DNA of 64,000 bases from Sphingobium sp. Leaf26 (GCF_001421665.1 NZ_LMKV01000029.1:125171-189170), one strand, 5' to 3'. Positions 1-10,181 are shown, counted from the first letter of the stretch. Made by a program: numbers and translations. The notes: generated by a model not told the origin, from the sequence alone.

Positions 1-2203
<2,203 letters not shown>

Positions 2204-2325
2204 GCGCGATGGCGCGCTGGGTGGCCTCGCTGCCGGCGCGTCATCGCCGGACCGCATCATCCCCGGCGGGCCTGCGAGCGCGCACGCAGGCCCGCATTTA
2301 AGCATATGAGCCGCAAATTGAATGT

Positions 2326-2344
2326 CATGGCAATTTTTGCCATG
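2326..2344. promoter_or_regulatory. Palindrome upstream of parD, probable antitoxin operator
   Basis: CATGGCAA, 3-nt spacer, TTGCCATG: a perfect 8-bp inverted repeat ending 25 bp before the parD ATG. A second pair, CCATGGAA (2340-2347) and TTCCATGG (2366-2373), overlaps the start codon. ParD ribbon-helix-helix proteins bind such repeats in their own promoters; here that is inference. Confidence 0.5.
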
Positions 2345-2369
2345 GAAGCTGGTCTGGAGGCGACATTCC

Positions 2370-2814
2370 ATGGCGACCATGAATATCTCCTTGCCTGATC
2401 CCCTGCGGGACTTTGTGCAAAGTCGCATAGAAGATGGCGGTTATGCCAGTGCCAGCGACCAGAGCGCGCTGCGTTAAATCCGACGCAGGTCGCGCGCTCC
2501 AGTGGTTTGTTTTCGCATCGTTTTAAGCGAAAAACCGGCGCCCACTTTTTCGCACGATGCTCTAGTTCTTTGTTTTCGCATCGTTTTAAGCGAAAAACCG
2601 GCGCCCACTTTTTCGCACGATGCTCTATATGCGCGACCTGATCCGCCGCGACCAGAGCAGTGCCGCAGATGAAGAGCGGTGGCTCAAGGATCTGGATGCC
2701 TCTCTGAACGAGAGCATCAGGGAAATGGAAGCCGGTGGCGGTGTCGATCTCGACAGGGTGTCGGATGCCATCGTCGCCGACGTGCGCGGTGGACTCGACC
2801 CTGCGCATCGTTGA
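2370..2814 (+). pseudogene. parD: parD antitoxin gene split by a repeat insertion
   Basis: The ATG at 2370 opens a ParD-type ribbon-helix-helix N-terminus (MATMNISLPDPLRDFVQ...GGYASASD), which then meets a stop at 2475-2477 after 35 residues because foreign repeat DNA begins at about 2460. The rest of the antitoxin resumes at 2626 (YMRDLIRRDQ...) and runs to the stop at 2812-2814. Removing 2460-2625 (166 bp) joins SASD directly to YMRDLIRRDQ, the normal ParD sequence. The insertion also shifts the frame by one. The C-terminal, toxin-neutralising part has its own in-frame ATG at 2620, giving a possible 64-residue peptide, but no ribosome site is visible before it. The 3' end overlaps the parE start (TGATG). 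Confidence 0.85.
2460..2625. repeat. Inserted palindromic repeat element with a tandem 59-bp duplication
   Basis: Two identical 59-bp copies lie at 2506-2564 and 2569-2627, period 63 bp. Each contains an imperfect palindrome: GCATCG and GCGAAAAA on one side, TTTTTCGC and CGATGC on the other. In front is another hairpin, GAGCGCGCTGCGT ... ACGCAGGTCGCGCGCTC (2462-2499). No ORF is present. The element resembles the repeats at 40651 and 47410 (GAGCAT...ATGC palindrome plus a TTTGTTT/GCATTTT-like segment), a dispersed non-coding family of the RPE/MITE kind known in alphaproteobacteria. Mobility is inference. Confidence 0.75.
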
Positions 2815-3110
2815 TGCGCGTCCGCCTGTCGAGCCAGGCGGTGCGTGATCTTCAAGGCGTTCACGCCTGGGTTGAACGGGACAATCCCGACCGGGCCATC
2901 CGTTTCATCGCAAAGCTTCGTGACGCAATGAAGCGGTTAGCGACGATGCCCAACGCCTTTCCCTTGATCCCGCGCTATGAACGACATGGCATCCGTCGTC
3001 GCTCCTGCAAAGGATATGGCATCCTCTATTCGGTCCGACATGAAGGCCTGTTCGTCCATCGGATCATCGGCCCCGGCCAGGACCATGATCGCGCCCTGGG
3101 ATTGACGTGA
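2814..3110 (+). CDS. parE: ParE/RelE-superfamily toxin
   Basis: 98 residues with the ParE pattern: SSQAVRDLQGVHAWVERDNPDRAIRFI, two amphipathic helices, then the strand region PRYERHGIRRRSCKGYGILYSV and a C-terminal strand VHRIIGPGQDHDRAL. ParE toxins poison DNA gyrase. The start ATG overlaps the parD stop, so translation is normally coupled to the antitoxin. The toxin frame is intact while parD upstream is broken, which is unusual, since an uncontrolled toxin should be harmful. Either the toxin is poorly translated now, it is inactive, or the split antitoxin still works. The family is clear; activity is unknown. Confidence 0.88.
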   Translation: MRVRLSSQAVRDLQGVHAWVERDNPDRAIRFIAKLRDAMKRLATMPNAFPLIPRYERHGIRRRSCKGYGILYSVRHEGLFVHRIIGPGQDHDRALGLT

Positions 3111-3548
3111 CGTGGCCGATCCGACGGAGACCCGACCTTCCCCAGGCATGAGAGGGGCCGCCGGACGCTTGCGCCCCGACGGCCCATCATTGACATGGTC
3201 AGCGGCCGGAGACCGCCCATGGAAAACGGTGATCGCGCTATCGTCCACCCGCAGACACAGCCTGTGTGTCGGCGCTCTTCATGCTGACGGGTGAAGGATC
3301 GATGCTAAAAAGCGTCGCTCAGCGGCGCGTTTCCCGAATGGACTGAACCGACCCCATTGCTGAACCATGAGACATCGGATCACCTCCTTTCGCTATGTTG
3401 AAGCCCGCGTGACCGACTTCGCTTGCAACCTCTGATCGGCCACGAGAGGAAGTGTGAATCAGACGAGGCACAGGATCAAGACTTGTAATTATCTTTTTTC
3501 GAATCATACTTCCGCGTCCGCGCTTCGGCCCGGAACGCGCCGTGCGGG
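3111..3548. other. 438-bp region with only one very short candidate ORF
   Basis: Between parE and the lipoprotein gene. Apart from the 19-codon reverse ORF at 3319-3375, I see no convincing gene. Forward frames of about 60 codons here (for example 3112-3294) resemble no family and lack a ribosome site. Composition looks less GC-rich around 3480-3510 (a T-rich run). Confidence 0.5.
3319..3375 (-). CDS. 18-residue putative small protein with an extended Shine-Dalgarno
   Basis: The reverse strand reads GAAAGGAGGTGATCCG directly before ATG at 3375. The first 15 of these bases are the exact complement of the usual alphaproteobacterial 16S 3' end, an extremely strong ribosome site with good spacing (6 nt from the AGGAGGT core to ATG). 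The peptide is MSHGSAMGSVQSIRETRR, then TGA. No signal peptide or membrane segment. A short GC hairpin followed by TTTTT (about 3303-3336, reverse strand) could end the transcript, though its loop is tight. I do not recognise the peptide. It may be a leader peptide, a small protein or a ribosome-recruiting decoy. The site is seen; function is unknown. Confidence 0.45.
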   Translation of the reverse strand: MSHGSAMGSVQSIRETRR

Positions 3549-4130
3549 TCAGCCCCGGCAATCCTCGATCACGCGCGACACTTCGGCCCAGGCGGGGACG
3601 ATCAGCGCCGCCTGCCCGGTCACCTCGACCGCGAACTTGCCCCGGCTATAGGCGATCTGGTCCAGCACCGTGTCCGACGCCGCGCGGAAGGCAACGATCT
3701 GCGGCACCACGCCGTTCGCGCCGCCGCTCGACGGGGTCGCGGGCCAGCTCGTCGCGCCATAGCTGGTGCGCACGATGATCGCGCTTGCGCTGCCAGCCCC
3801 GGCCCGCGCCAGGCTGATCCGCCGACTCGCCCGGTCGCAGCGCAGCGTCAGGCGCACATCGGCCCCGCTCGGCCCGAACACCGCCACGGCGCCCGCCGCC
3901 TCCGCGCGATAGCTCCAGTTGCCCGGCGTCGCGGGGCGATATTGCCATTCGGTCGCGACCGGGGCGGGCTGGGCCGGCGGCACAGGCGCGGGAACCGGGC
4001 GCGCGGGACCGGGCGCTGGCGCAGGCGCAGGCGCAGGAACCGGCCGGGCAGGGCCGGAACCGGGACCGACGCAGGACGCGAGCAGCACCAGCGAGGGAAG
4101 GAAGGCGGCGAAGCAGGGAAGGACACGCAT
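3549..4130 (-). CDS. Putative lipoprotein with Pro/Ala-rich linker
   Basis: 193 residues from the ATG at 4130, preceded by GAAGGGGG. The first 20 residues are a lipoprotein signal peptide ending in the lipobox LLASC. Then comes a low-complexity PAPAPAPGPARPVPAP tract (about 25-60) and a globular C-terminal half with a conserved-looking WQYRP, two RCDR/EDC cysteine-containing segments and several strands. In-frame sequence extends 26 codons upstream to 4208, but that would bury the signal peptide, so the shorter start is used. It is divergent from the rpsM operon and unrelated to it. I do not recognise the C-terminal domain; the proline-rich stretch probably spaces it from the membrane. Confidence 0.75.
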   Translation of the reverse strand: MRVLPCFAAFLPSLVLLASCVGPGSGPARPVPAPAPAPAPGPARPVPAPVPPAQPAPVATEWQYRPATPGNWSYRAEAAGAVAVFGPSGADVRLTLRCDRASRRISLARAGAGSASAIIVRTSYGATSWPATPSSGGANGVVPQIVAFRAASDTVLDQIAYSRGKFAVEVTGQAALIVPAWAEVSRVIEDCRG

Positions 4131-4213
4131 CCCCCTTCCATGCCGGACCCCGTTCCCCCACTCAACCGGAAAAGGGGCGAACCGCCGAACCTCTGCGTCC
4201 GGCCGCACGGCAA

Positions 4214-4242
4214 TTGACTATTTTCCGCCGAATCGCTAAAGG
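4214..4242 (+). promoter_or_regulatory. Candidate sigma70 promoter upstream of the rpsM terminator
   Basis: TTGACT (4214-4219), 17-bp spacer, TAAAGG (4237-4242). The -35 is near consensus, the -10 is weak. It would start a transcript near 4249, just ahead of the terminator hairpin at 4267-4299. Confidence 0.35.
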
Positions 4243-4266
4243 CCCCGTTCCCCACCATGCGGAGAG

Positions 4267-4299
4267 CGGCAGTGCTTTTGGCACTAGCCGTCTTTTTTG
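4267..4299 (+). terminator. Intrinsic terminator or attenuator ahead of rpsM
   Basis: CGGCAGTGC, loop TTTTG, GCACT-A-GCCG (one bulged A), followed by TCTTTTTTG. The polarity is forward, yet the nearest gene upstream on this strand is parE more than 1.1 kb away, and rpsM starts 110 bp downstream. It may attenuate the ribosomal operon or end a roughly 50-nt RNA. Confidence 0.6.
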
Positions 4300-4408
4300 C
4301 GTCTGGGGCCTTGTAATTGGCCGCTTTTCCTCGCCAGGGAAATCCGGCTTGACGCTTTGAGATAGGGATGGCGCAAGCCGGCCCTGTGGAGCAGGAGAAA
4401 CTATTACC

Positions 4409-4777
4409 ATGGCACGTATTGCGGGTGTGAACATCCCGACCAACAAGCGCGTGATCATCGCGCTCACCTACATTCACGGCATCGGTCGCAAGACGGCCGT
4501 CGATATCGCCGACAAGCTGGGCATCGACCACAGCCGTCGCGTGCAGGATCTCTCGGACGCCGAAGTGCTCCAGATCCGCGAAACGATCGACGCCGACCTG
4601 ACCGTCGAAGGCGATCTGCGTCGCGACACCGCGATGAACATCAAGCGCCTGATGGATCTGGCCTGCTATCGCGGTCTGCGTCATCGCAAGGGCCTGCCGG
4701 TCCGCGGCCAGCGCACGCACACCAATGCGCGCACCCGCAAGGGCAAGGCCAAGGCGATCGCCGGTAAGAAGAAGTAA
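4409..4777 (+). CDS. rpsM: 30S ribosomal protein S13
   Basis: 122 residues, full length for bacterial S13, which sits in the head of the small subunit and contacts P-site tRNA and protein L5. The opening [15 protein letters not shown], the helix-two-turn-helix region IHGIGRKTA, and the basic tail [18 protein letters not shown] are characteristic. GCAGGAG sits 9-15 bases before the ATG. It is the first gene of rpsM-rpsK-rpoA-rplQ, all on the forward strand with short gaps. Upstream is a terminator-like hairpin rather than secY-adk, so the four genes probably have their own promoter here. Confidence 0.98.
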   Translation: MARIAGVNIPTNKRVIIALTYIHGIGRKTAVDIADKLGIDHSRRVQDLSDAEVLQIRETIDADLTVEGDLRRDTAMNIKRLMDLACYRGLRHRKGLPVRGQRTHTNARTRKGKAKAIAGKKK

Positions 4778-4853
4778 TCGTTGAGGGTCGCTGCTTCGGC
4801 ACGGCCCTCCGACGACTTCTGCTTTCAAACGATTTTTGTAGGATTAGAGCAAA

Positions 4854-5243
4854 ATGGCACGCGAACCCCAGCGCATCAAGCGCCGCGAACGCAAGAACAT
4901 CTCGGCCGGCGTCGCGCACGTCAACGCCAGCTTCAACAACACCATGGTGACCATCACCGACGCCCAGGGCAACGCGATTTCGTGGTCCTCGGCCGGCATG
5001 ATGGGCTTCAAGGGCAGCCGCAAGTCGACCCCGTACGCCGCTCAGGTGTGCGCCGAAGACGCTGGTCGCAAGGCCGCCGAACATGGCGTCCGCACCCTGG
5101 AAGTCGAAGTCAAGGGTCCGGGTTCGGGCCGTGAGTCGGCCCTGCGCGCATTGCAGGCCGTCGGCTTCCACATCACCTCCATCCGCGACGTGACGCCGAT
5201 CCCGCACAACGGCGTGCGTCCGTCCAAGCGTCGCCGCGTCTAA
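4854..5243 (+). CDS. rpsK: 30S ribosomal protein S11
   Basis: 129 residues, normal length. S11 lies on the platform of the small subunit near the mRNA exit and pairs with S18 and S6. Signature segments include the internal [19 protein letters not shown], the ASWS-like [22 protein letters not shown], and the C-terminal [18 protein letters not shown]. It follows rpsM by 76 bp and precedes rpoA by 121 bp, the standard alpha-operon order. TAGGATTAGAGCAAA lies before the ATG. Confidence 0.98.
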   Translation: MAREPQRIKRRERKNISAGVAHVNASFNNTMVTITDAQGNAISWSSAGMMGFKGSRKSTPYAAQVCAEDAGRKAAEHGVRTLEVEVKGPGSGRESALRALQAVGFHITSIRDVTPIPHNGVRPSKRRRV

Positions 5244-5364
5244 ACGCAGCGCTGCATGATATGCGGGCGGCGGACGCGTCGCCCGTTTTCCCGTTTGCAT
5301 CGCCAAAACGCTCCTGTCGGGTCAGGATTTCATAAGCGTTTCGGCCCATCCCCAGGGGAAATAC

Positions 5365-6426
5365 ATGACTGTCAACATGAAGAACTGGCAGGAATTGAAG
5401 AAGCCCAGCAGCCTTGAGATCAAGGCGTCGGGCGACGGCAAGCGCAAGGCGACGTTCGTCGCCGAACCGCTGGAGCGCGGCTTCGGCCTGACGCTCGGCA
5501 ACGCGCTGCGCCGGGTTCTTCTGTCCTCGCTTCAGGGCGCGGCGGTCACCTCGATCAAGATCGAGAACGTCCTGCACGAATTCTCGTCGCTGGCCGGCGT
5601 GCGTGAAGACGTCACCGACATCGTCCTGAACATCAAGCAGGTCGCGCTACGCATGGAAGGCGAAGGCCCCAAGCGTCTCCAACTGTCCGCCACCGGTCCC
5701 GCCGTGGTGAAGGCTGGCGATATCAGCGTCGTCGGCGACATCGAAGTGATGAACCCGGACCTGATCATCTGTCACCTCGATCAGGGCGCAACCCTGAACA
5801 TGGAACTGACGGCCGACGTCGGCAAGGGCTATGTCCCCGCCGTCGCCAACCGTCCGGCCGATGCCCCCATCGGTCTGATCCCGATCGACGCGCTCTACTC
5901 GCCGGTCCGCCAGGTCGCGTACAAGGTGGACAACACCCGCGTCGGCCAGGAACTGGACTATGACAAGCTGTCGCTGACCATCGAAACCGACGGCACCGTG
6001 ACACCCGAAGACGCGGTGGCCTATGCCGCCCGCATCCTTCAGGACCAGCTCCAGTTGTTCGTCCATTTCGAGGACGCGCTGCCCGCCGCCGCCCCTGCTG
6101 CGGGTCACACCGCCGCTGCGGCTTCGGAAGGCGAAAGCGACACCAACCAGATCAACCGTTATCTTCTCAAGAAGGTGGACGAACTGGAACTGTCGGTCCG
6201 CTCGGCCAACTGCCTCAAGAACGACAACATCATCTATATCGGCGATCTGGTCCAGAAGACCGAGGCCGAGATGCTGCGCACCCCCAATTTCGGCCGCAAG
6301 TCGCTGAACGAAATCAAGGAAGTGCTGTCGTCCATGGGCCTGCGCCTGGGCATGGACATCCCCGGCTGGCCGCCGGAAAATATCGAGGAAATGGCCAAGA
6401 AGCTCGAACAGGAGCTGCTGGGCTAA
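5365..6426 (+). CDS. rpoA: DNA-directed RNA polymerase alpha subunit
   Basis: 353 residues, slightly longer than the E. coli subunit as is usual in alphaproteobacteria. The N-terminal assembly domain (about 20-240) contains [26 protein letters not shown] and the KGYVPA motif. A flexible Ala/Gly linker (about 240-262) joins it to the C-terminal domain, which binds UP elements and activators and contains the helix-hairpin-helix segment [17 protein letters not shown]. The subunit dimerises to start assembly of core polymerase. Located between rpsK and rplQ, so its level is tied to ribosomal protein synthesis. CCAGGGGAAATAC precedes the ATG. Confidence 0.98.
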   Translation: MTVNMKNWQELKKPSSLEIKASGDGKRKATFVAEPLERGFGLTLGNALRRVLLSSLQGAAVTSIKIENVLHEFSSLAGVREDVTDIVLNIKQVALRMEGEGPKRLQLSATGPAVVKAGDISVVGDIEVMNPDLIICHLDQGATLNMELTADVGKGYVPAVANRPADAPIGLIPIDALYSPVRQVAYKVDNTRVGQELDYDKLSLTIETDGTVTPEDAVAYAARILQDQLQLFVHFEDALPAAAPAAGHTAAAASEGESDTNQINRYLLKKVDELELSVRSANCLKNDNIIYIGDLVQKTEAEMLRTPNFGRKSLNEIKEVLSSMGLRLGMDIPGWPPENIEEMAKKLEQELLG

Positions 6427-6548
6427 AAAGGTTCGGGTCGGGGCACAGCTTCGACCCGCTTCCTTATGGGGTTATGCGGGGCGGTCCCCTTAAAATCGCC
6501 TGGTACGGGATACCTCGCACGGTCCCATAACGAACGAAGGAATATATA

Positions 6549-6968
6549 ATGCGTCATAAAGTTGGTCATCGTAAGCTTCAGCGCGCCACCGGTCATCGTA
6601 CCGCCCTGCTGCGCAACCTGGCTGCCTCGCTCATCAAGCATGAGCAGATCCTGACCGGCGTCGCCAAGGCGAAGGAACTGCGTCCCTACGTCGAAAAGCT
6701 GATCACCCTCGCCAAGAAGGGTGGCCTGTCCAACCGTCGTCTGGCCGACGCCCGCCTGAAGGACGATGCGCAGCTCGCCAAGCTGTTCGAAGTCCTGGCC
6801 GAGCGTTACAAGGACCGCAACGGCGGCTATACCCGCGTGATCAAGGCCGGTTTCCGCGCTTCGGACGCGGCGCCGATGGCGATCATCGAACTGGTCGACC
6901 GCGACGTCGATGCCAAGGGCCAGGACTCCGGTCCGGTCTTCAGCGCCGACGAGCTGGAAGAAGCCTGA
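6549..6968 (+). CDS. rplQ: 50S ribosomal protein L17
   Basis: 139 residues, a usual length. L17 lies near the peptide exit tunnel of the large subunit. The start [23 protein letters not shown] is the family signature, followed by [43 protein letters not shown] precedes the ATG. It is the last gene of the alpha operon: a strong hairpin terminator follows 38 bp after the stop. The tail is acidic (SADELEEA). Confidence 0.98.
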   Translation: MRHKVGHRKLQRATGHRTALLRNLAASLIKHEQILTGVAKAKELRPYVEKLITLAKKGGLSNRRLADARLKDDAQLAKLFEVLAERYKDRNGGYTRVIKAGFRASDAAPMAIIELVDRDVDAKGQDSGPVFSADELEEA

Positions 6969-7005
6969 TCTAACACGGTCCTGTTCCGCAGGACTGGTGC
7001 TTTAC

Positions 7006-7042
7006 CAACAGGCCGTGGCTCTCTAGGAGCCACGGCCTGTTG
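7006..7042 (+). terminator. rho-independent terminator of the alpha operon
   Basis: A perfect 16-bp stem (7006-7021 with 7027-7042) around a 5-nt loop, starting CAACAGGCCGTGGCTC, followed by TCGTTT. The T run is short but the stem is very stable. The next gene starts 31 bp downstream. Confidence 0.85.
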
Positions 7043-7072
7043 TCGTTTGGAAAAGAAGAGTCGAAAGAGAGG

Positions 7073-9241
7073 ATGCGCGCCGCTGCCCTGATCCTGCCGC
7101 TGCTGCTCGCGGCCGCCCCTGCGCTCGCCGGGCCGGAGGGCGCCGCTATCGACGCCGGCGATACGGCCCTGCGCTATCCGATCGCCAAGCGGCTGGATCT
7201 GGTCGAGGATCATTTCGGCGTGAAGGTCGCCGATCCCTATCGCTGGCTGGAAAACGACCTGCGCGCCGATCCCGCCGTGCGTGACTGGGTCGATCGGGAA
7301 AACAGCCTCACGCGCCGCTATCTGGACGGCGTGCCGGGCCGCGAGGCGCTCAAGGGGCGCATGCAGGCGCTTTTCTCGCATGGTCGCTTCACCGTCCCGC
7401 GCAAAGCCGGGGGCCGCTATTTCTACGGTTATAACAAGGGGCTGGAGAACCAGACCCCGCTCTATGTCCGCGAAGGGCTGGCCGGGCAGCAACGGCTGCT
7501 GCTCGATCCCAATGGCTGGGCGAAGGACAGCGCCAGCGCGCTTGCCGAATGGGTGCCCTCCCCCAATGGCCGCACTCTCGCATACGCCGTGCAGGACGCC
7601 GGCAGCGACTGGCGCACGCTCCGGCTGATCGACGTCGACAGCGGCAAGACGCTGGACGACCGGGTCGACTGGGTGAAATTCTCGCAAATCGCGTGGGACG
7701 GCCGGGCGGAGGGCTTCTTCTACTCCCGCTTCGCCGCGCCGCAGGATGGCGAAGCCTACCAGTCGGCCAACCGGAACCAGCAGCTCTACTATCACCGCGT
7801 CGGCACGGCCCAGGCGCAGGACCAGCTCATCTACGACACGCCCGATCGCCCCGCGCTCAGCCATCAGGCGCAGGTGACGAGCGACGGCCGCTGGCTGCTG
7901 ATCAGCAGCTTCCAGGGCATAGACCCCCGCCGCGAACTCCATATCGCCGAACTCACCGGTGGCCCGGTCCGGCCGCGCCCGCTGGTCAAGGGGCTGGATC
8001 ATGACTGGCGCCTGATCGGCAGCCGCGACCGCAGCCTCTATTTCCTGACCGACGATCATGCCGCGCACATGCGGGTGGTGACGCTGGACGCCGCCCGCCC
8101 GCGCAGCCGCCCGCGCGAAATCGTGCGCGAACGGCCCGAAACGCTGGCCGGCGGCTCGCTGGTCGGCAACCGCATAATCCTGGCCTATATGAGCGACGCG
8201 CAGACCGTCGCCGAACTGGTCGAACTGGACGGGCGCAAGGTGACGGACGTGCCGCTGCCCGGCTTCGGCACGGCGGCCGGCTTTGGCGGGCGGGAGGGCG
8301 ATCCCGAAACCTTCTTCAGCTTCTCCGGCTTCGTCACCCCGGCCAGCATCTATCGCTTCGATACGACCAGCCTGAAGAGCGAATTGTTCGCCCAGCCCGA
8401 CTTGCCTTTCGACCCCGACGATTTCGGCGTCGAACAGCGGCTCTACCCTTCCAAGGACGGCACGCTGATCCCGATGACGGTGATCCGGCGCAAGGTGCTG
8501 GCCGATCGCGCCATCGCCGCGCCGACCATTCTCTACGGCTATGGCGGCTTCAACATCAGCCTCACGCCCGGCTATTCGGCCACGCGCATGGCCTGGCTGG
8601 AACAGGGCGGCGTCTATGCCATCGCCAATCTTCGCGGCGGCGGCGAATATGGCAAGGCCTGGCATGAAGCAGGACGCGGCGCGAACAAGCAGAATGTGTT
8701 CGACGATTTCATCGCAGCGGCAGAATATCTCAAGGCCAACGGCTTCACCACAAAGGACGGCCTCGCGATCGAGGGGCGCTCCAATGGCGGACTTCTGGTC
8801 GGCGCGGTGGTGAACCAGCGCCCCGACCTGTTCGCCGCCGCGCTGCCGGCCGTGGGCGTCATGGACATGCTGCGCTTCGACCGTTTCACCGCAGGTCGCT
8901 ATTGGGTCGACGATTATGGATCGCCCGAAAGCCCGCAGGATTTCCCGCTGCTCTACGGCTATTCGCCCTATCACAACATCTTGGGTGGGAAGGCCTATCC
9001 CGCCATCCTCGTCTCCACCGCCGACACCGACGATCGGGTGGTGCCCGCCCACAGCTTCAAATATGCCGCCGCGCTCCAGGCCGCCGACTTGGGCGCCCGC
9101 CCCCGCCTGCTCCGCGTCGAAACCCGCGCCGGCCACGGCTCCGGCAAGCCGGTCGACAAGCTGATCGAGGAATATGCCGACAGCTACAGCTTCGCGGCTT
9201 ATTTCACGGGACTGAAGATCAACGCGAAGCCGGACCAGTAA
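7073..9241 (+). CDS. Prolyl oligopeptidase family serine peptidase (S9A), exported
   Basis: 722 residues. An N-terminal signal peptide (MRAAALILPLLLAAAPALA) directs it to the periplasm. Next come the S9A N-terminal extension (YPIAKRLDLVEDHFGVKVADPYRWLEND) and the seven-blade propeller, then the alpha/beta hydrolase domain from about residue 470. The catalytic serine is Ser570 in GRSNGGLL, the Asp is in TADTDDRVVP, and the His is His688 in RAGHGSGKP, so the triad is complete. It should cleave short proline-containing peptides. The frame extends a few codons upstream through a TTG inside the terminator, but the ATG at 7073 with AAAGAGAGG before it begins the signal peptide. The gene stands alone. 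Confidence 0.93.
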   Translation: MRAAALILPLLLAAAPALAGPEGAAIDAGDTALRYPIAKRLDLVEDHFGVKVADPYRWLENDLRADPAVRDWVDRENSLTRRYLDGVPGREALKGRMQALFSHGRFTVPRKAGGRYFYGYNKGLENQTPLYVREGLAGQQRLLLDPNGWAKDSASALAEWVPSPNGRTLAYAVQDAGSDWRTLRLIDVDSGKTLDDRVDWVKFSQIAWDGRAEGFFYSRFAAPQDGEAYQSANRNQQLYYHRVGTAQAQDQLIYDTPDRPALSHQAQVTSDGRWLLISSFQGIDPRRELHIAELTGGPVRPRPLVKGLDHDWRLIGSRDRSLYFLTDDHAAHMRVVTLDAARPRSRPREIVRERPETLAGGSLVGNRIILAYMSDAQTVAELVELDGRKVTDVPLPGFGTAAGFGGREGDPETFFSFSGFVTPASIYRFDTTSLKSELFAQPDLPFDPDDFGVEQRLYPSKDGTLIPMTVIRRKVLADRAIAAPTILYGYGGFNISLTPGYSATRMAWLEQGGVYAIANLRGGGEYGKAWHEAGRGANKQNVFDDFIAAAEYLKANGFTTKDGLAIEGRSNGGLLVGAVVNQRPDLFAAALPAVGVMDMLRFDRFTAGRYWVDDYGSPESPQDFPLLYGYSPYHNILGGKAYPAILVSTADTDDRVVPAHSFKYAAALQAADLGARPRLLRVETRAGHGSGKPVDKLIEEYADSYSFAAYFTGLKINAKPDQ

Positions 9242-9269
9242 TCCCGCTCTCGCAAAGAAACGGGCGTTG

Positions 9270-9295
9270 CGTTCCCCGGCGCAGGCCGGGGAACG
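9270..9295. repeat. GTTCCCCGG hairpin repeat, possible terminator
   Basis: CGTTCCCCGG, 6-nt loop, CCGGGGAACG, 29 bp after the peptidase stop. The same arm sequence recurs at 10051-10074 and 51619-51684, so it is a dispersed repeat; it may also end transcription. Confidence 0.65.
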
Positions 9296-9399
9296 CTGCA
9301 TATGAGGCAGCCTCAGCCCGTCATGCGATGCCGCAACCGTTCACCCTCTGGACAGCCGATCGTAGCTATGTCTCTCTTCATCGCAGGAGGCGTAGGACA

Positions 9400-10041
9400 A
9401 TGATCGGACCCAAAACCCGCTGGATGACAGGCGCACTGGTCGGCGCAGGATTGCTGCTGGGCAGCGTCAGCGCGGCTGAGGCGCGCCCGCGTTATGGCTA
9501 TGGCGGCGGCTACGGCAATGGCTGGGGCCATCAGGGCGGCTGGAACCGCCATCATCGCCGTGGCGACGGCTTTGGCGTGGGCGATGCGATCGGCGTGGCC
9601 GCGATCATCGGCGCGGTCGCGATCGTCGCCAATTCCATGTCGAAGGACAAAAAGGTCCGCGACCCCGACACCGGCGGCGAATATGACGCCCCCCCATCCC
9701 GCAGCGGCACCGATTACGGCACAGACGTCCGCGATGACCCGCGCCCGCGCGATGACGCCGATTTTTCCGATGTCGCGGGCACGAGCGGCCCCGACGACGC
9801 CATGACGGACGCCTGCGCCGTTGCCGCCCGCGACGAAGCGGAACAGCAGCAGGGCGGCTATGCCGAAGTGCGCCACATGGAAACGCCCATCGCCACGGCG
9901 GACGGCTATAATATCGACGGCTATGTCGAAAGCCGCACCAGCTATCGCGCCAATGACGGGGCCAGCCGCCGCTTCACCTGCGCCATGAAGAATGGCCGCG
10001 TGGCGGAAGTCTACATCAGCCGCGATCTGGTGATGCAGTAA
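9400..10041 (+). CDS. Exported hypothetical protein, Gly/Tyr-rich N-terminus
   Basis: 213 residues from the ATG at 9400 with GCAGGAGG 11-18 bases upstream. A signal peptide (about 1-28, ending ..AEARP) is followed by a Gly/Tyr/His/Arg-rich stretch (YGYGGGYGNGWGHQGG), a hydrophobic helix GVGDAIGVAAIIGAVAIVANSM (about 66-87), an acidic Asp/Pro/Arg linker and a C-terminal domain with two cysteines (DACAVAARDEAE and RRFTCAMKNGRVAEVYIS) that could form a disulphide. Similar proteins are common in sphingomonads without known function. Cell-envelope location is inferred. It lies between two copies of the GTTCCCCGG repeat. Confidence 0.75.
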   Translation: MIGPKTRWMTGALVGAGLLLGSVSAAEARPRYGYGGGYGNGWGHQGGWNRHHRRGDGFGVGDAIGVAAIIGAVAIVANSMSKDKKVRDPDTGGEYDAPPSRSGTDYGTDVRDDPRPRDDADFSDVAGTSGPDDAMTDACAVAARDEAEQQQGGYAEVRHMETPIATADGYNIDGYVESRTSYRANDGASRRFTCAMKNGRVAEVYISRDLVMQ

Positions 10042-10050
10042 GCCTTCCCT

Positions 10051-10074
10051 GTTCCCCGGCACAGGCCGGGGAAC
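10051..10074. repeat. GTTCCCCGG hairpin repeat, second copy
   Basis: GTTCCCCGG, 6-nt loop, CCGGGGAAC, 9 bp after the stop at 10041. Same arms as at 9270-9295, suggesting a repeat family placed at gene ends. Confidence 0.65.
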
Positions 10075-10181
10075 GCCCCTCCTGATCTTGAAGCGGCATG
10101 GGACGACGGGTTCGACGTCGCTTTATCCTGTCCCGGCCTCCATTCGTCGTCTAGCATTGCGACGAATCAGGAGGTTCGGGA

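Noticed and set aside
2501..2630. Two-copy repeat considered as a CRISPR array
   Set aside because: Only two copies separated by 4 bp, no spacers, no cas genes.
3112..3294. Forward 60-codon frame after parE
   Set aside because: No ribosome site or similarity; amino-acid content typical of random GC-rich DNA.
3375..3395. Forward sequence GGATCACCTCCTTTC looking like a 16S rRNA 3' end
   Set aside because: Only about 15 bases match and no other 16S sequence surrounds it; better read as a reverse-strand ribosome site.
6827..9301. Reverse-strand open frame of over 800 codons opposite the prolyl oligopeptidase
   Set aside because: It is a high-GC antisense shadow: the forward frame has signal peptide and full catalytic triad, while the reverse reading resembles no family.
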